Both the position numbers and the translations under genes were made by a program. Positions 18,551-26,969 of a DNA stretch of 64,000 bases are shown here, piece by piece (the first letter of the stretch is position 1; every line of letters starts with the position of its first letter). Origin of the DNA: Acerihabitans sp047324305 (GTDB lineage Bacteria > Pseudomonadota > Gammaproteobacteria > Enterobacterales > Enterobacteriaceae); the NCBI RefSeq assembly GCF_047324305.1, contig NZ_CP178740.1:186001-250000 (forward strand), read 5' to 3'. The notes below the pieces were generated by a model. The model saw only the letters and a program-made list of their open reading frames with translations, did no database searches and was not told the origin of the DNA.

Positions 18551-19580
18551 AATATTGTCTTCACTTTTGTATTCTAATTACACACTACTACCCTGGCGTT
18601 TCAAAAAAATCATTTCCAAGCTAAAACTGTTATGAGCATATCCCCTTCATACCATAGCGACGTTACCACGGCCGTTATGTTAACTGGTACATGCTTTAAT
18701 CTCTGGGGAGTTCGCACTCATCAAACAAAGCTCTAACCGATATAAAAGGTAGCCCCGGTCCTCGAAATCCAGCCCTCGTCCTGGATGAGACACTAAATTT
18801 CACAATGATATCATTTGCATAGCGCAGAAAAAAAATCCGTAACGGCTTGAATGACACATCAAAACTTAAATGTAATTTATTAAAACCGGCCTTGGTATTT
18901 AAAATAAATGTTGAATATTACCGGTTAAGTCGTATTTTCTTATCCCAACCGTCATAATTAACATAAATTTTTCTTAACTATTGTTTATACGATCAAAATA
19001 AATCTCTTTCTAAATGCACACCTGCATAAATGTATACCATAAATAGCTACCATAAACGAAACAACAATAATTTGTAAGCATCAAAATGTGACCTTTATTT
19101 TTCTATGGATAAATGTTCACAAACAGATGAAGTGGCAATACTTTACCCCGATAAAAAGTGTGATGCGCGTCAGGCAAAGCGGGTTAATTTTCCCGCCGTG
19201 TTTTACCCTTGGGGAAGCGATATAATGGTGTCGGTTGCTGTAACCCTTGTCCTCGTCGACTGACCGCCGCTCACCGCCTTTCATTTAGCAGAGTAACCTT
19301 TATCAGGTCCAAGTAGTATAAAAAATACGCAAAAAATCGCAAATTAACTGTTCTTATAGGATTTTAAAGCACTAAAATCTTGACACGATGGTGTTTTAAT
19401 AGTTTTTTAATCTAAAAAATTAGCGAAGAAAATAAATTTTTAACTGTTTCTTATTTTCCATCTTAACATTCGATGCGCATCCACCCGTTATCCTTCAAAA
19501 AATCAGAGCGGAAGAGTACATTATGCAGAACGCGTGATTCCATGGTTGGAATACGTTTACCTGTGAGAAGGCCTAATATC
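18551..19580. promoter_or_regulatory. Long AT-rich lrhA-alaA intergenic region, no gene
   Basis: About 1 kb of markedly AT-rich DNA between divergent lrhA and alaA, with no plausible coding frame. It must hold both promoters. A perfect TATAAT lies at 19221-19226 without a good -35, and a TTGACA at 19380-19385 lacks a well-spaced -10. AT-rich spacers of this kind upstream of LrhA-type regulators are typical H-NS targets, but that is inference. No RNA gene recognised. Confidence 0.5.
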
Positions 19581-20798
19581 GTGATTTCACCTGTAGAAAA
19601 ATCCAGCAAACTGGAAAATGTTTGTTATGACATTCGTGGTCCGGTGCTGAAAGAAGCCAAGCGCCTGGAGGAAGAAGGCAATAAAGTCCTCAAATTGAAT
19701 ATCGGCAATCCCGCCCCGTTCGGCTTCGATGCGCCGGAAGAGGTACTGGTGGACGTTATCCGCAATCTGCCGACCTCGCAGGGCTATTGCGATTCCAAAG
19801 GCCTTTATTCGGCGCGCAAGGCGATTGTGCAGCACTACCAGGCGCGCAATATGCTCGACCTGACCGTCGAGGACGTTTTTATCGGCAACGGCGTATCGGA
19901 GCTTATCCAGCAATCCATGCAGGCGCTGCTCAATACCGGCGACGAAATGCTGATCCCGGCGCCGGATTATCCCCTGTGGACCGCCTCGGTGTCCCTCTCC
20001 GGGGGCAATGCCGTGCATTACCTGTGCGATGAAGAGGCCGGCTGGTTTCCGGATCTGGACGATATCCGCCGCAAAATCACCCCGCGTACCCGCGGCCTGG
20101 TGATTATCAATCCCAATAATCCGACCGGGGCGGTATACAGTAAGGAAATGTTGCTGGAACTGGTGGAAATTGCCCGCCAGCATAACCTGATCATCTTCTC
20201 AGACGAAATCTACGATAAAATCCTTTACGACGCGGCGCAGCACCACTCCATCGCCGCATTGGCGCCGGATCTGCTGACGGTCACCTTCAACGGACTGTCC
20301 AAGACCTACCGCGTCGCCGGTTTTCGCCAGGGCTGGATGGTGCTGAACGGGCCGAAAAAACACGCCCGGGGCTATATCGAGGGGCTGGAAATGCTGGCGT
20401 CGATGCGCCTTTGCGCCAACGTCCCCATGCAGCACGCCATCCAGACCGCGCTTGGCGGCTACCAGAGCATCAGCGAGTTCATCGCCCCGGGCGGCCGGCT
20501 GTATGAACAGCGCAACCGCGCCTGGGCGCTGATCAACGATATTCCCGGCGTGTCATGCGTCAAACCCAGCGGCGCGCTGTATATGTTCCCGCGCATCGAC
20601 GCCCGGCGCTTCAATATTCTTGATGATCAGAAGCTGGTGCTCGATTTGCTGCTACAGGAAAAAGTGCTGCTGGTCCAGGGCAGCGCCTTCAACTGGCCGT
20701 GGCCGGATCACCTGCGCATCGTGACGCTGCCGCATGTCGACATCCTGGAAACCGCCATCGGCAAACTGGGGCGCTTCCTGCAGCATTATCATCAATGA
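19581..20798 (+). CDS. alaA: Glutamate-pyruvate aminotransferase AlaA
   Basis: PLP-dependent alanine aminotransferase (fold type I) of alanine synthesis, making L-alanine from pyruvate and glutamate in the cytoplasm. The GTG at 19581 is preceded by GAGAAGG at good spacing and gives exactly 405 residues as in E. coli, with N-terminus (M)ISPVEKSSKLENVCYDIRG. The frame is open further upstream but has no homology or ribosome site there. Visible motifs are IINPNNPTGAVYS (about 180-192), SDEIYDKI, and the PLP-lysine segment NGLSKTYRVAGFRQGW near residue 240. It lies upstream of yfbR with a strong hairpin between them. Confidence 0.97.
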   Translation: MISPVEKSSKLENVCYDIRGPVLKEAKRLEEEGNKVLKLNIGNPAPFGFDAPEEVLVDVIRNLPTSQGYCDSKGLYSARKAIVQHYQARNMLDLTVEDVFIGNGVSELIQQSMQALLNTGDEMLIPAPDYPLWTASVSLSGGNAVHYLCDEEAGWFPDLDDIRRKITPRTRGLVIINPNNPTGAVYSKEMLLELVEIARQHNLIIFSDEIYDKILYDAAQHHSIAALAPDLLTVTFNGLSKTYRVAGFRQGWMVLNGPKKHARGYIEGLEMLASMRLCANVPMQHAIQTALGGYQSISEFIAPGGRLYEQRNRAWALINDIPGVSCVKPSGALYMFPRIDARRFNILDDQKLVLDLLLQEKVLLVQGSAFNWPWPDHLRIVTLPHVDILETAIGKLGRFLQHYHQ

Positions 20799-20829
20799 CC
20801 CACGCCGTTCGGGCCAGCCCGGCACGGAA

Positions 20830-20854
20830 CCGGCGGATTTGCATAATCCGCCGG
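20830..20854. other. Strong hairpin between alaA and yfbR
   Basis: Perfect 10-bp stem CCGGCGGATT/AATCCGCCGG with a 5-base loop, 31 bp after the alaA stop. No T-run follows on either strand, so it may be a 3'-end-protecting or partial terminator structure rather than a classical terminator. Confidence 0.55.
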
Positions 20855-20900
20855 CTGTGCGCACAATAGATCCCTTATTCACCTGCCGTAAGGGCGCATC

Positions 20901-21500
20901 ATGACCCAAAGCCACTTTTTTGCCCATCTTTCCCGTTTGAAACTGATTAACCGCTGGCCGCTGATGCGCAACGTCCGCACCGAAAACGTCTCCGAGCACA
21001 GCCTGCAGGTGGCGTTTGTCGCCCACGCCCTGGCGGTGATCAACAACCGTAAGTTCGGCGGCGCCCTGAACCCGGAGCGCATCGCGCTGCTGGCGATGTA
21101 CCATGACACCAGCGAAGTATTGACCGGCGATATGCCGACGCCTATCAAATATTTTAACGCGCAGATGGCCCACGAATATAAAAACATCGAGAAGATCGCC
21201 CAGCAGAAGCTGATAGACATGTTGCCGGCCGAGCTGCGGGACGACTACCGCGCCCTGCTTGACGACGATTATTACCAGCCAGAAGAAAAAGCGGTGGTGA
21301 AACAGGCGGATACCCTGTGTGCCTACCTGAAGTGCCTGGAAGAGATCTCCGCGGGCAATAATGAATTTACCATGGCGATGGCGCGGCTGGAAAAAACCCT
21401 GGAGCAGCGGCGCAGCCCGGAGATGGAGTACTTTATCCGGGTGTTTGTGCCCAGCTTCAGCCTGTCCCTGGACGAGATCAGCCAGGACACGCCGCTCTAG
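20901..21500 (+). CDS. yfbR: 5'-deoxynucleotidase YfbR
   Basis: HD-domain 5'-nucleotidase acting on deoxyribonucleoside 5'-monophosphates, used in the dUMP salvage balance. The 199 residues equal the family length. Metal ligands are His33 (SEHSLQ), His68-Asp69 (YHDTSEVLTGDMPTP) and a later Asp near residue 137 (KQADTLCAYLK). The ATG follows AAGGG. Downstream, convergent yfbS begins after about 48 bp. Reaction is known for the E. coli orthologue; here it is inferred from near-identity of the active-site segments. Confidence 0.95.
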   Translation: MTQSHFFAHLSRLKLINRWPLMRNVRTENVSEHSLQVAFVAHALAVINNRKFGGALNPERIALLAMYHDTSEVLTGDMPTPIKYFNAQMAHEYKNIEKIAQQKLIDMLPAELRDDYRALLDDDYYQPEEKAVVKQADTLCAYLKCLEEISAGNNEFTMAMARLEKTLEQRRSPEMEYFIRVFVPSFSLSLDEISQDTPL

Positions 21501-21548
21501 CCCCGTACCTCCGTCCGGATACAGTCGTGCCGGGCGCACGCCGTGAGA

Positions 21549-23381
21549 TCAAAACGGGTAAAGTATCGGCACCAGCACCACGCTCACCACCATCACCAGC
21601 AGGGTAAACGGCACGCCGATACGGACAAAATCGCCGAACTTATAGCCTCCCGGCCCCAGCACCAGGGTATTGACCGGCGACGAGACCGGGGTCATAAACG
21701 CCGAGGACGCGGCGATGGCGATAATCATGGCGAAGGGATAGGGCGACACCGCCATCTCGTTGGCCGCGGCGACCGCGATCGGCGCCATCAGCACCGCGGT
21801 GGCGGTATTGGAGATAAACAAGCCGATAACCGCGCAGAGGATAAACAGGCTCAGCAGCATGATATGCGCCCCCGCCCCGCCCGAGATATCCATCAGCAGC
21901 CGCACCACCAGGTCCACCCCGCCGGTTTTCTGCAGCGCCAGCGCAAAGGGCATCATGCCGACGATAAGGATAAGGCTCGGCCAGTGGATGGCGCGATAGG
22001 CGCTTTCCATATCGATACAGCGGAACTTGCCCATCAGCACGCAGGCGATGAGGGCGGCGATGGGGTTGGGTATCTCCTCCGTCAGCATCATGGCCACCAT
22101 CAGCGCCAGGCAGAAGAGCGCGTGGGGCGCCTGGCTCACCGCCGGCGCCACGTCGTCCACCTCGGCCGGCAGGTTCAGTACGATAAAATTGTTTTTCTTC
22201 AGCTGCAGCTGGCGAATCAGCTTCCAGTCGCCAATCACCAGCAGGATATCCCCAAGCGTCAGCTCCTCGTCAATCAGCTTGCCCGCCATCGCCTCGCCGT
22301 TGCGACGGATGCCCACCACGTTAACGCCGTAGCGGCTGCGAAAGCCCACCTGGCGCAGCGTCTTGCCCACCAATTCGGAATCGGGAATCAGGCTCACCTC
22401 CGCCATGCCCACATCCCTGGCCTGTTCGGAGAAATATTCGCCGCGCAGCACCATGGGTTCCAGCTGCTGCTCGCTGCAAAACTGTCGCAGATCCACCTCG
22501 GAGGCGGACATATCGATTAATAATACATCGCGCTGGCGCAGTTCGGTATTGCCGCCGGCGCTTACCATTACCCGGCGAAATTTGCGCCAGCGCTCGATGC
22601 CGACCACGTTGGCGCCGTAGCGATCGCGCAGCCTGAGGTCGTCCAGGCGCTGGCCGATAAGCGGCGAGCCGGGGCGCAGGGCCAGGCGACGCGCGCGGCC
22701 GGTCAGCTTATAATCGCGGATCAGATCGCGGAACGTCCGGCGCTGCCACTGCTCCCGCTCATGGCTGGCCTCGCCGCCGCCCAGCCAGTAGCGCGCCACC
22801 AGCATATAGCCGACGCCCAGCGCCAGCACCACCACGCCCACCGGCGTAACGGCGAAGAAGCCGAAGCCCTCGGCGCCGTCGCGCACCAATTCGCTGTTGA
22901 CCACCATATTGGGCGGCGTCGCCACCAGGGACATCATGCCGCTTATCAGGGCGGCAAAGCTCAGCGGCATCATCATGCGGCTGGGGGAGGTTTTCATGCG
23001 CTGCGACACGCTCAGCACTACCGGGATGAATATCGCCACCACGCCGGTGGAGCTCATAATGGCGCCCAAGGCGGCGACGGTGATCATCAGCAGGATCAGC
23101 ATGCGGGTTTCGCTTTTGCCCGCCACCCGCATCAGCCACTCGCCGACCTGGTAGGCGATGCCGGTACGCACCAGGCCCTCGCCGACGACAAACATGGCGG
23201 CGATCAGTAAGACGTTGGGATCGCTGAAGCCGGCGGTGGCTTCCGGCAATGATAGGGTGCCGCTCAGGACAAAGGCGATGATCACCAGCAGCGCCACCAC
23301 ATCCATGCGCACTTTGTTGGTGGTAAAGAGAAAGATAGCGATCAACAGCAGGGCCAGCACCCAGATGAGTTCGTTATTCAC
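21549..23381 (-). CDS. yfbS: Putative anion transporter YfbS (SLC13-like, two TrkA-C domains)
   Basis: Inner-membrane transporter of the divalent anion:Na+ symporter superfamily with two cytosolic TrkA-C/RCK_C domains in the middle (about residues 205-290 and 295-375). Hydrophobic helices flank them on both sides. The GTG at 23381 gives exactly 610 residues, the E. coli length, with N-terminus (M)NNELIWVLALLL. Signature segments are SSTGVVAIFIPVVLS near residue 115 and FISNTATAVLMAPIAVAAA near the C-terminus. Substrate unknown; family suggests sulfate, dicarboxylate or a similar anion. A terminator separates it from yfbT. Confidence 0.92.
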   Translation of the reverse strand: MNNELIWVLALLLIAIFLFTTNKVRMDVVALLVIIAFVLSGTLSLPEATAGFSDPNVLLIAAMFVVGEGLVRTGIAYQVGEWLMRVAGKSETRMLILLMITVAALGAIMSSTGVVAIFIPVVLSVSQRMKTSPSRMMMPLSFAALISGMMSLVATPPNMVVNSELVRDGAEGFGFFAVTPVGVVVLALGVGYMLVARYWLGGGEASHEREQWQRRTFRDLIRDYKLTGRARRLALRPGSPLIGQRLDDLRLRDRYGANVVGIERWRKFRRVMVSAGGNTELRQRDVLLIDMSASEVDLRQFCSEQQLEPMVLRGEYFSEQARDVGMAEVSLIPDSELVGKTLRQVGFRSRYGVNVVGIRRNGEAMAGKLIDEELTLGDILLVIGDWKLIRQLQLKKNNFIVLNLPAEVDDVAPAVSQAPHALFCLALMVAMMLTEEIPNPIAALIACVLMGKFRCIDMESAYRAIHWPSLILIVGMMPFALALQKTGGVDLVVRLLMDISGGAGAHIMLLSLFILCAVIGLFISNTATAVLMAPIAVAAANEMAVSPYPFAMIIAIAASSAFMTPVSSPVNTLVLGPGGYKFGDFVRIGVPFTLLVMVVSVVLVPILYPF

Positions 23382-23428
23382 AACGTTTTCCCGGATTATA
23401 AAGCGGTGTCTGCGGCCAATCATGCCAT

Positions 23429-23453
23429 AAAAAAGCCCCGGGATGGCGGGGCT
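23429..23453 (-). terminator. Rho-independent terminator of yfbT
   Basis: On the minus strand a GC-rich stem (AGCCCCG.../CGGGGCT) is followed by six T, about 25 bp beyond the yfbT stop and before the yfbS start. Confidence 0.85.
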
Positions 23454-23477
23454 AAATCATTAAACAGTTGATTTCTC

Positions 23478-24137
23478 TCAAGCTGTGCGCAGGCTGACGC
23501 GCGCACCCTGGCCGTCGCGTTCAATCACCAGTTGTTCCAGGGAGGTCAGGAGCAGGCCGATCGCCTCTTTCTGCGGCGTTTCCGGCGGCGGATTGACCGC
23601 GATGACCGGACAGCCGGCGGCCAGGCCGGCCTGGATGCCGGCGATGGCATCCTCCACGACGATGCAGTCCACCGGCGCAAACCCCAGTTTTTTCGCGCCC
23701 AGCAGATAGGCGTCCGGCTGGGGTTTGCCGCGGGCGACCTGCTCGGCGGTGATAAGCCATGCCGGCTGCGGCAGGCGCCCGGCCCGCAGCCGCGCGGTGG
23801 CCACCGGCATCGACCCGGAGGTCACGATGGCCCAGGGAATATCCAGCGCGTTGAGCCGGTTAAGCAAATCCACCGCCCCGGGCAGCGCCGTTACCCCGTC
23901 GATGCACTCCGCCTCGAACTTTTCCAACGCGCTGAATTCGGACTGGATGCGTTCTTCGCTTTCCCCCGGCATAAAATGGCGCAACGACGTAATAGCCTGT
24001 TTGCCGTGGATAAAGTTCAACACCTCGTCGACGGGAACCCCCCGCCGCCTGGCCCAATTTCCCCAGGCTAATTCCACCACCGGCAATGAATCAATCAAGG
24101 TTCCATCAAGGTCAAATAAAAAACCTTTACACAGCAC
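23478..24137 (-). CDS. yfbT: HAD-like sugar phosphatase YfbT (HxpA)
   Basis: Cytoplasmic HAD-superfamily phosphatase of hexitol/sugar phosphates. The GTG at 24137 has GGAG at 8-bp spacing and gives (M)LCKGFLFDLDGTL, aligning residue for residue with E. coli MRCKGFLFDLDGTL. The ATG 6 bp upstream has a ribosome site only 2 bp away. HAD motifs: DLDGT with nucleophile Asp9 and Asp11, TSGSMP (motif II, about residue 110), KPQPDAYLLG (motif III Lys) and VVEDAIAGIQAG (motif IV, about 170). About 219 residues against 216 in E. coli. Substrate preference inferred from the orthologue. Confidence 0.92.
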   Translation of the reverse strand: MLCKGFLFDLDGTLIDSLPVVELAWGNWARRRGVPVDEVLNFIHGKQAITSLRHFMPGESEERIQSEFSALEKFEAECIDGVTALPGAVDLLNRLNALDIPWAIVTSGSMPVATARLRAGRLPQPAWLITAEQVARGKPQPDAYLLGAKKLGFAPVDCIVVEDAIAGIQAGLAAGCPVIAVNPPPETPQKEAIGLLLTSLEQLVIERDGQGARVSLRTA

Positions 24138-24160
24138 AGGCATATCTCCGGGTTAAGCCG

Positions 24161-24655
24161 TCAGGCATTGATAATTTGCGTAATTTCCACCGCGCTGAGA
24201 TGATATTGGCGCGGGCAGGATTGCCAGACGGCCAGCATTCGCAGATATTTATCCCACATCTTGGTCTGGGCGTTGAAACCGTGGGTGCCGGAATCAAAGT
24301 GAGTGTAGCGTCCCTCGGTAAAGACCATAAAGCGTACATAGCCCAGGTAACGCGCCTCGGTGGCGGCGTCAAAGCCAAGGAACGCCAGGCGACGCTCGTC
24401 GATGTCCTGTTTTTCCTTCAGGTTCGACCAGGAGACCTGCAGCGCGTGGTGCAGTTCCATGATATCGATAATCGTGCGGCAGACGTCTTCGCTCAACTGG
24501 CCGAAATCACGGTCCAGCTCGCGCATCTGCAGGCCGTAGCCGCGTTCCACAATGGTTTGCTGACGGCGATAGCGTTCGCCGTTGTCCGGGTCCAGCATGG
24601 ACATCATCTTATACTGGTTGGACAGAATTAACCGTTGGGCGTTTGTCATCTCCAT
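24161..24655 (-). CDS. yfbU: Conserved protein YfbU
   Basis: YfbU-family cytoplasmic protein of 164 residues, the exact E. coli length. It starts MEMTNAQRLILSNQYKMM and ends AVEITQIINA. It is compact, helical and charged, with a conserved TFLGFDAATEARYLGYVRFM-like segment near residue 90. Molecular function is not established; E. coli work links it to cell death on overexpression. A longer in-frame extension upstream has no homology. It precedes yfbT by 23 bp, so the two are probably co-transcribed. Confidence 0.95.
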   Translation of the reverse strand: MEMTNAQRLILSNQYKMMSMLDPDNGERYRRQQTIVERGYGLQMRELDRDFGQLSEDVCRTIIDIMELHHALQVSWSNLKEKQDIDERRLAFLGFDAATEARYLGYVRFMVFTEGRYTHFDSGTHGFNAQTKMWDKYLRMLAVWQSCPRQYHLSAVEITQIINA

Positions 24656-24869
24656 CATCCACTCCTGATTGTATACCGTGGGGCGCCGAACTGTTCGCGC
24701 CAATGGCGAGCGCCGCCCCGTGGGTGCCTCTAGTCGTCTGGCGCTAGCATCGCATAATGCGTACGATGGCGGTACCGGAAGCCGGCGCTTTTTTGATTTA
24801 AGACAGCAGGTGGCGAAATATCGCCCGTCCGCTGCCCGGGGCGGCGGCTGGCGGACAGCGACATAACGC

Positions 24870-25325
24870 TTATAAATCGTCCAGGAAGGCTTTATCCAGC
24901 AGCTTAAACGCACGCTTAAGCACGTCGGCCAGCATTTGATAGGTCGGCACGCCTTCCACCGGCGCCAGCGCCTGACCCGCCTCGTTAAGCTGATGGCGTA
25001 CTTCATGGAACCAGTGCAAAAGCGTGGGGGGCAGCGGCGTCACGGAGCGTTTACCCAGCCACCACAGCCCCTGCATCGGCAGGCTGCAGGCAAAGATGGC
25101 GGTGGCCACCGCCGGCCCAAGCTGGCCGCCGAGGGCGATTTGCCAGGTCAGGGTAAAGACCGCCACTGCCGGCATGTAGCGCACGGCAAAGCGGGTGGCC
25201 GCGATCATGCGGTTTTCAGGAAAAAGCGGCGCCAGGCGTTTCTCGGTCGGCCAGGTTTTCATATAATCTTGTCCGCGCTGGAAAATTTTGTACCAGCTTA
25301 CCGAACCGGAAGGAATTGTCGCCAT
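24870..25325 (-). CDS. yfbV: Inner-membrane protein YfbV (UPF0208)
   Basis: YfbV/UPF0208 membrane protein. The ATG at 25325 with GAGG at 6-bp spacing gives 151 residues, exactly the E. coli length. Two hydrophobic helices (about residues 43-60 and 68-88, AVFTLTWQIALGGQLGPAVA...) are followed by the conserved GLWWLGKRSVTPLPP and a cytosolic helical tail ending DKAFLDDL. In E. coli it is implicated in insulating the Ter macrodomain boundary; I infer conservation only. A 214-bp gap to yfbU holds GC-rich dyads but no gene. Confidence 0.93.
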   Translation of the reverse strand: MATIPSGSVSWYKIFQRGQDYMKTWPTEKRLAPLFPENRMIAATRFAVRYMPAVAVFTLTWQIALGGQLGPAVATAIFACSLPMQGLWWLGKRSVTPLPPTLLHWFHEVRHQLNEAGQALAPVEGVPTYQMLADVLKRAFKLLDKAFLDDL

Positions 25326-25688
25326 AGCGGGCCTCAACTTTACGAATAAAAATTAAAATTTTTGTGCAAAATCACAATCAAATTGTATAACTTTTAAATA
25401 TATTTTGTCTTTACTACCGGCAATCGTTATCCTTATTGCCGCCTTATGGCTGGCCCCTACGCACCGTTTGCGCCGCCTGAGCAGCACGATTCCGTGTAAT
25501 GTCGCTACGATTAACCGCGATAAGTAAACACGTGTTTCAAAAAAATGTTTAACTTCAACAGTTTTCGATTTCATGTCAAATAAAACGCACTTTGGCATGA
25601 TGTTAATCATAAATCTCAACGGCGTAATGCGCTACGCTTTATAGCTGATTGATGATTTATTAACCATGCACAACAAATAGGTACTTCC
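25326..25688. promoter_or_regulatory. yfbV-ackA intergenic region with ackA promoter
   Basis: 363 bp between divergent yfbV and ackA, AT-rich toward ackA. No coding frame is convincing. It must contain the ackA-pta promoter(s), and the ackA ribosome site AGGT lies just before the ATG. I could not place -35/-10 or FNR/ArcA boxes with confidence. Confidence 0.5.
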
Positions 25689-26891
25689 ATGTCGAGTAAG
25701 CTAGTACTGGTTCTTAACTGTGGCAGTTCATCCCTAAAATTTGCCATTATCGATGCTGCCAACGGTGAAGAACATCTCTCCGGCCTCGCAGAATGTTTCA
25801 ACCTGCCGGAAGCGCGCATCAAATGGAAGATGGACGGCGGCAAGCACGAAGCTGCGTTAGGAAACGGCGCCGCGCACAGCGAAGCGTTGAGCTTTATTGT
25901 TAATACAATTCTCGCTCAAAAACCAGAATTATCAGCGCAGCTCACCGCAATCGGCCATCGCGTCGTTAATGTTGGCGAAAAGTATACCGCCTCCGCCCTG
26001 CTCTCGGACGATGTGCTGCAAGCCATCAAGGATTCCATCCCGTTTGCGCCGCTGCATAATCCGGCCCATATCATCGGCATCAACGAAGCGCTCAAGGCGT
26101 TTCCAAAACTGGCCGACAAAAACGTCGCCGTGTTCGATACCGCCTTCCATCAGACCATGCCGGAAGAGTCGTTCCTGTATGCCCTGCCCTATGCGTTATA
26201 TGAAGAGCACCGCATCCGCCGCTACGGCGCCCACGGCACCAGCCACTACTTTGTGACCCATGAAGCGGCGCGCATGCTGGATAAACCGGTGGAAGACGTC
26301 AACCTGATCACCTGCCACCTGGGCAACGGCGGTTCGGTTACCGCAGTGCGCAACGGCAAGAGCGTTGACACCTCCATGGGCCTGACCCCGCTGGAAGGCC
26401 TGGTGATGGGCACCCGCAGCGGCGATCTCGATCCCGCCATTATCTTCTTCCTGCATAATGCCATGGGCATGTCGGTTGAACAAATCGATAAACTGCTGAC
26501 CAAGGAATCCGGCCTGCTGGGCCTGACCGGCGTCACCAGCGATATGCGCTGGGTTATCGACAATTACGATACGAAACCTGAAGCCAAGCGCGCCATGGAT
26601 GTCTTCTGCCACCGCCTGGCGAAATATATCGGTTCCTATACCGCCCTGATGGACGGTCGCCTGGACGCGGTGATCTTCACCGGCGGCATCGGCGAAAACG
26701 CCGCCAAGGTGCGCGAACTGACCCTGGGCAAACTGGCCCTGCTGGGCTTTGAAATCGACCAGAAGCGCAACGAAGCGGCCCGTTTCGGCAACAGCGGCGT
26801 GATCACCACCGACGCCAGCCGTCCGGCGATTGTCATCACCACCAATGAAGAACTGGTCATTGCCCAGGATGCCGCCCGTCTGACGGCGTAA
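25689..26891 (+). CDS. ackA: Acetate kinase
   Basis: Acetate kinase interconverting acetyl phosphate + ADP and acetate + ATP, the second step of the acetate overflow pathway. The 400 residues equal E. coli AckA. Signatures are LNCGSSSLKFAI near the N-terminus (phosphate-binding loop of the ASKHA fold), GAHGTSHYFV with the catalytic His near residue 180, CHLGNGGSVTAV, and FTGGIGENAAKVR near 325-337. It is followed after 78 bp by pta in the usual operon. It also sets the acetyl-phosphate pool used in protein acetylation and response-regulator phosphorylation. Confidence 0.98.
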   Translation: MSSKLVLVLNCGSSSLKFAIIDAANGEEHLSGLAECFNLPEARIKWKMDGGKHEAALGNGAAHSEALSFIVNTILAQKPELSAQLTAIGHRVVNVGEKYTASALLSDDVLQAIKDSIPFAPLHNPAHIIGINEALKAFPKLADKNVAVFDTAFHQTMPEESFLYALPYALYEEHRIRRYGAHGTSHYFVTHEAARMLDKPVEDVNLITCHLGNGGSVTAVRNGKSVDTSMGLTPLEGLVMGTRSGDLDPAIIFFLHNAMGMSVEQIDKLLTKESGLLGLTGVTSDMRWVIDNYDTKPEAKRAMDVFCHRLAKYIGSYTALMDGRLDAVIFTGGIGENAAKVRELTLGKLALLGFEIDQKRNEAARFGNSGVITTDASRPAIVITTNEELVIAQDAARLTA

Positions 26892-26969
26892 CAGTATCTC
26901 CGTTCCGCCGGACAAGCGCCGGCGGAATACTTGTTTGACTAACGAGCAACCGTTGAAAGAGGTTTAGCC

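Noticed and set aside
19473..19580. 36-codon N-terminal extension of AlaA
   Set aside because: No homology or ribosome site; the GTG at 19581 has a good site and gives 405 residues as in E. coli.
24656..25006. In-frame 117-codon extension upstream of YfbU
   Set aside because: Overlaps the end of yfbV, has no homology, and the family start MEMTNAQR gives the exact 164-residue length.
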